Of a stretch of DNA of 16,618 nt, positions 14,753-16,618 are shown piece by piece. Made by a program: the position numbers and the translations under genes. Origin of the DNA: an uncultured Actinoplanes sp. (GTDB lineage Bacteria; Actinomycetota; Actinomycetes; Mycobacteriales; Micromonosporaceae); the NCBI GenBank assembly GCA_934667465.1, contig CAKUMG010000028.1, positions 1-16,618 on the forward strand. Reading direction: 5' to 3'. Position 1 is the first letter of the stretch, and every line of letters begins with the position of its first letter. The notes beneath the pieces are model-generated. The model was not told the origin of the DNA, ran no database searches, and worked only from the letters and a program-made list of their open reading frames with translations.

Positions 14753-15523
14753 TCAGGTCAGCGCTATGCCGGTCTGCTCGGCGCACAACCGCAGCAGCGC
14801 GTCCTGGGTCGCGGGGTCCTGCTCGGCGGGGCCGGGCTGCCAGGCGCGCTCGGTGTCATAAAAGCCGGGCGGCCGGGTCGCGCCGGTGGCGAGGCGGGCC
14901 AGCCGGTCGCCGGCGTGTTCCGGGGACAGGGGCGCGTTGTCGCCGCTGCGCGCGGTCATCCGGGTCGCGACCCAGCCCGGGTCGAAGGCCAGCCCCTCGG
15001 TCTGCGGGCGGTGGCGGCTCAGGCCGAGCGCGATCAGGATCTGGTGCAGCTTGGTGGTGCAGTAGGCCTCGCGGCCGTCGAACGGGCGGTGCGCGTAGCT
15101 CGGATCGTCCAGGTCGAGCACGCCGGCCCCGGCCAGGGCCGACGAGGTGAGGATCAGCCGGCGGGGCGGCGGGAGCAGGGCGGCGAGGGCGTAGCCCGAC
15201 AGGGTGTTCACCTGGAAGGTGGACTCGATGCCGTCCTCGGTCAGCTCCCGCTCGCGCGCCTGCATCCGGGCCACGCCGGCGTTGAGGACGATCGTGTCGT
15301 ACGGCCCGTGGGCGATGGCCTGCTTCGCCAGGTCCCGCGTCTGCCGCAGCGAGGCGAGGTCGCCGGTCACCACGGCGGCAGCACCGTCGACGCCGATCTC
15401 GGCGGCCCGCTTCCCGTCGCGCGCGTGCAGCACCACCTCGTGCCCCTGCCCGATCAGCGCGACCGCCGCCGCCCGCCCGATGCCCGTCGATGATCCCGTG
15501 ATCAGAATTCTCGCCACGGCCAC
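14753..15523 (-). CDS. Short-chain dehydrogenase/reductase
   Basis: A complete 256-aa SDR. The cofactor motif TGSSTGIG is at 9-16, with a basic pattern HARDGKR (33-39) that would favour NADP(H). The NAG motif is at 81-83; a catalytic triad is given by Ser127 or Ser128 in LTSSA, Tyr154 and Lys158 (YCTTK). The DPGWVATRM segment (181-189) is the usual PG motif region. It has the architecture of the retinol-dehydrogenase-like subgroup. A GTG at 15523 is used; a second GTG two codons in (15517) has a better distance to the AGGG upstream. It follows the phosphotransferase gene by 54 bp on the same strand. The substrate is unknown. Confidence 0.9.
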   Translation of the reverse strand: MAVARILITGSSTGIGRAAAVALIGQGHEVVLHARDGKRAAEIGVDGAAAVVTGDLASLRQTRDLAKQAIAHGPYDTIVLNAGVARMQARERELTEDGIESTFQVNTLSGYALAALLPPPRRLILTSSALAGAGVLDLDDPSYAHRPFDGREAYCTTKLHQILIALGLSRHRPQTEGLAFDPGWVATRMTARSGDNAPLSPEHAGDRLARLATGATRPPGFYDTERAWQPGPAEQDPATQDALLRLCAEQTGIALT

Positions 15524-15577
15524 GGACCCTACTTCACCGTGCCGCGCGTGCTGACCGCCGCGTACGGCAAGCTCCGA

Positions 15578-16318
15578 TCAGCGCATCCGGGAGCGGAGGA
15601 CGTCGAACTCGCAGCCGGGGGTGTCCGGGTCGAAGCCGTGCTCGATCAGCCAGCGGGAGGCGGCGAGGCTGCGCAGGGACCACCAGGCGCGGATGACGGT
15701 GCGGTCGGCGCCGGGGCCGTAGCCGGTGAGCAGGTCGTCGAGGCGTTCCTCGTGGCCGAGGGTGAGGGTGGCGAGGTCGGCCATGGGGTCGCCGGGGGCG
15801 GCCTCGGACCAGTCGATGATGCCGGTGAGCTCGTCGCCGTCGGTGAAGACGTGGGTGATCTGCAGGTCGCCGTGGGTGAACGCCGGTTCCCACGGTCGCA
15901 GCGCGGCTTCGGCGATCTCGCGGTTGCGGCGGATCACCGCGGCGGGCAGGACGGCGTTGTCGAGCAGCCAGGCGCATGCGGTGTCGAGGTCGGCGGTCAC
16001 GTCGTCGAGCCGCGGGCCCGGCCAGGGTGGCAGCGGCGCGGCGTGCAGCCGGCGGATGGCGGCGCCGGCCGCGGCCCACGCTGCCGGCGAGGCGGTGGAG
16101 GGCTTACCGAGGACGCCGAGGGCGGTGCCGGGCACGGCGGCGATGGCGAGTACGGGCGGCTGGTGCCAGAGGACCGGCGGGGTCGGGACCGGGGCGAGGC
16201 CCATCGCGCGGATCTCGGTGGCGGCGTGGGCCGGGTCGCCGTCGACCTTGAGAAACACCTCGCCGACGCGCAGGGTGGCGCGCCGGCGGTGGGCGACGAC
16301 GACCTCGACGGTGTCCAT
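15578..16318 (-). CDS. APH-family (aminoglycoside phosphotransferase-like) kinase
   Basis: A 246-aa small-molecule kinase of the APH/choline-kinase fold. The ATP-site Lys is probably Lys24 in VFLKV; the catalytic loop is THGDLQITHVF (148-158) with Asp151; the metal-binding Asp is Asp169 in GIIDW. The usual Asn of the catalytic loop is replaced by His156, a variation I associate with many actinobacterial relatives, so it need not be inactive. The substrate may be an antibiotic, sugar or amino alcohol; resistance should not be assumed. The ATG at 16318 follows AGGA with an 8-nt spacer; ATGs at 16327 and 16372 are less likely. It is downstream of the glycoside hydrolase and probably separate from the export-import cluster. 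Confidence 0.85.
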   Translation of the reverse strand: MDTVEVVVAHRRRATLRVGEVFLKVDGDPAHAATEIRAMGLAPVPTPPVLWHQPPVLAIAAVPGTALGVLGKPSTASPAAWAAAGAAIRRLHAAPLPPWPGPRLDDVTADLDTACAWLLDNAVLPAAVIRRNREIAEAALRPWEPAFTHGDLQITHVFTDGDELTGIIDWSEAAPGDPMADLATLTLGHEERLDDLLTGYGPGADRTVIRAWWSLRSLAASRWLIEHGFDPDTPGCEFDVLRSRMR

Positions 16319-16350
16319 ACCGGCCATCCTGGCGGGGACGGCCGGTGGTG

Positions 16351-16368
16351 TCGCGCGATTAAGCGCGA
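16351..16368. terminator. Possible weak hairpin between glycoside hydrolase and phosphotransferase genes
   Basis: TCGCGC (16351-16356) and GCGCGA (16363-16368) pair around GATTAA in the 61-bp gap between two minus-strand genes. It is directly downstream of the GH26-like stop and could serve as its terminator, or be part of the phosphotransferase promoter region. No T-run follows on the minus strand. Confidence 0.35.
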
Positions 16369-16379
16369 TCAAAAGGACG

Positions 16380-16618
16380 TCAGAACCTCACTTCGCCCTG
16401 GTTGTAGACCCGGGGCTGGAAGTACGACGCCTGGATCTCGGCGTTGCTGTTGTTGCCGCGCAGCTGCTCTGACCAGAGCATGAAGTACGCCCACCGGGGC
16501 TGGCTGTCGAGCAGGGCGGCGGTGGGGACCTTGCCCAGCTCGGCGATCGCGATCGGTTTGCCGGCCGCGATCGACTGGAGCTGGGCGTAGTCGGCGGCCG
16601 ACGGGTAGTTCTTGTACC
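16380..16618 (-). CDS. C-terminal end of a GH26-like glycoside hydrolase (probable mannanase), cut by window edge
   Basis: Only the last 78 residues are in the window, read from the right edge to the TGA at 16382-16380. The segment KPIAIAELGKVPTAALL resembles the last strand of GH26 beta-mannanases, where the Glu of a (I/A)xE(F/L/V)G motif is the nucleophile. It is followed by PRWAYFMLWSEQLRGNN, containing a conserved-looking Trp and an Asn-rich loop, and a short tail. The enzyme would act on beta-mannan or a related polysaccharide outside the cell, but the signal peptide and acid/base Glu are out of view. It could be another TIM-barrel hydrolase family. Confidence 0.65.
   Translation of the reverse strand, partial: YKNYPSAADYAQLQSIAAGKPIAIAELGKVPTAALLDSQPRWAYFMLWSEQLRGNNSNAEIQASYFQPRVYNQGEVRF

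Noticed and set aside
13672..15150. Plus-strand frame of 492 codons across the reductase and SDR region
   Set aside because: The minus-strand genes here have clear DDN, hemerythrin and SDR motifs; the plus frame is low-complexity and crosses two real gene boundaries.
15578..16318. Antibiotic resistance gene for the cluster's product
   Set aside because: It is APH-like, but it sits in the minus-strand block beyond a terminator, next to a polysaccharide hydrolase, and nothing links it to the central cluster.

Overview
The DNA is very GC-rich, with G or C at most third codon positions, frequent GTG starts and few strong Shine-Dalgarno leaders. This points to a filamentous actinomycete. The gene types (F420-family reductase, GH26-like mannanase, actinobacterial APH-like kinase, transporter-rich cluster) would fit Micromonosporaceae, but genus is inference only. 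No tRNA, rRNA, CRISPR array, insertion sequence or integrase was recognised.

Layout. (1) 1-278, minus: N-terminal part of a short-chain dehydrogenase/reductase (SDR). It is divergent from the next block across a 105-bp gap in which both genes look leaderless. (2) 384-4051, plus: two overlapping half-transporter genes that together form a heterodimeric type I ABC exporter. (3) 4052-4388: a 337-bp gap with a symmetric operator-like repeat and several hairpins, but no convincing gene. (4) 4389-13559, plus: a tightly packed set of six genes. These are a small orphan protein with a STAND-ATPase-like helical/winged-helix segment; a 644-aa NRPS-derived protein (condensation-like domain, adenylation C-terminal-subdomain-like piece, carrier-like tail); a lipoprotein binding protein; an OppB/DppB permease; a fused OppC/DppC permease-ATPase; a second Opp/Dpp ATPase; and a type-B carboxylesterase (the fused gene makes seven coding products from seven ORFs counting both early genes). 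(5) 13560-13590: a strong hairpin between convergent genes. (6) 13603-16618, minus: a fused F420-type nitroreductase-hemerythrin protein, an SDR, an APH-like phosphotransferase and the end of a GH26-like glycoside hydrolase. This last block looks like ordinary genomic surroundings.

How it may work together. The central block couples one exporter, one complete peptide-type importer, one atypical condensation protein and one intracellular esterase. A reasonable reading is a small secreted acyl- or peptide-type metabolite that is exported, recaptured through the Opp-like importer and hydrolysed inside the cell, as in metallophore or signal recycling. The window holds no complete adenylation domain, no thioesterase and no recognisable RiPP-modifying enzyme, so the product, if any, must draw on substrates or enzymes encoded elsewhere. 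The only in-frame TTA leucine codon found on reading all genes lies near the start of the condensation gene, which suggests developmental (bldA-type) control. The system-level function is inference; the domain calls rest on motifs visible in the sequence.
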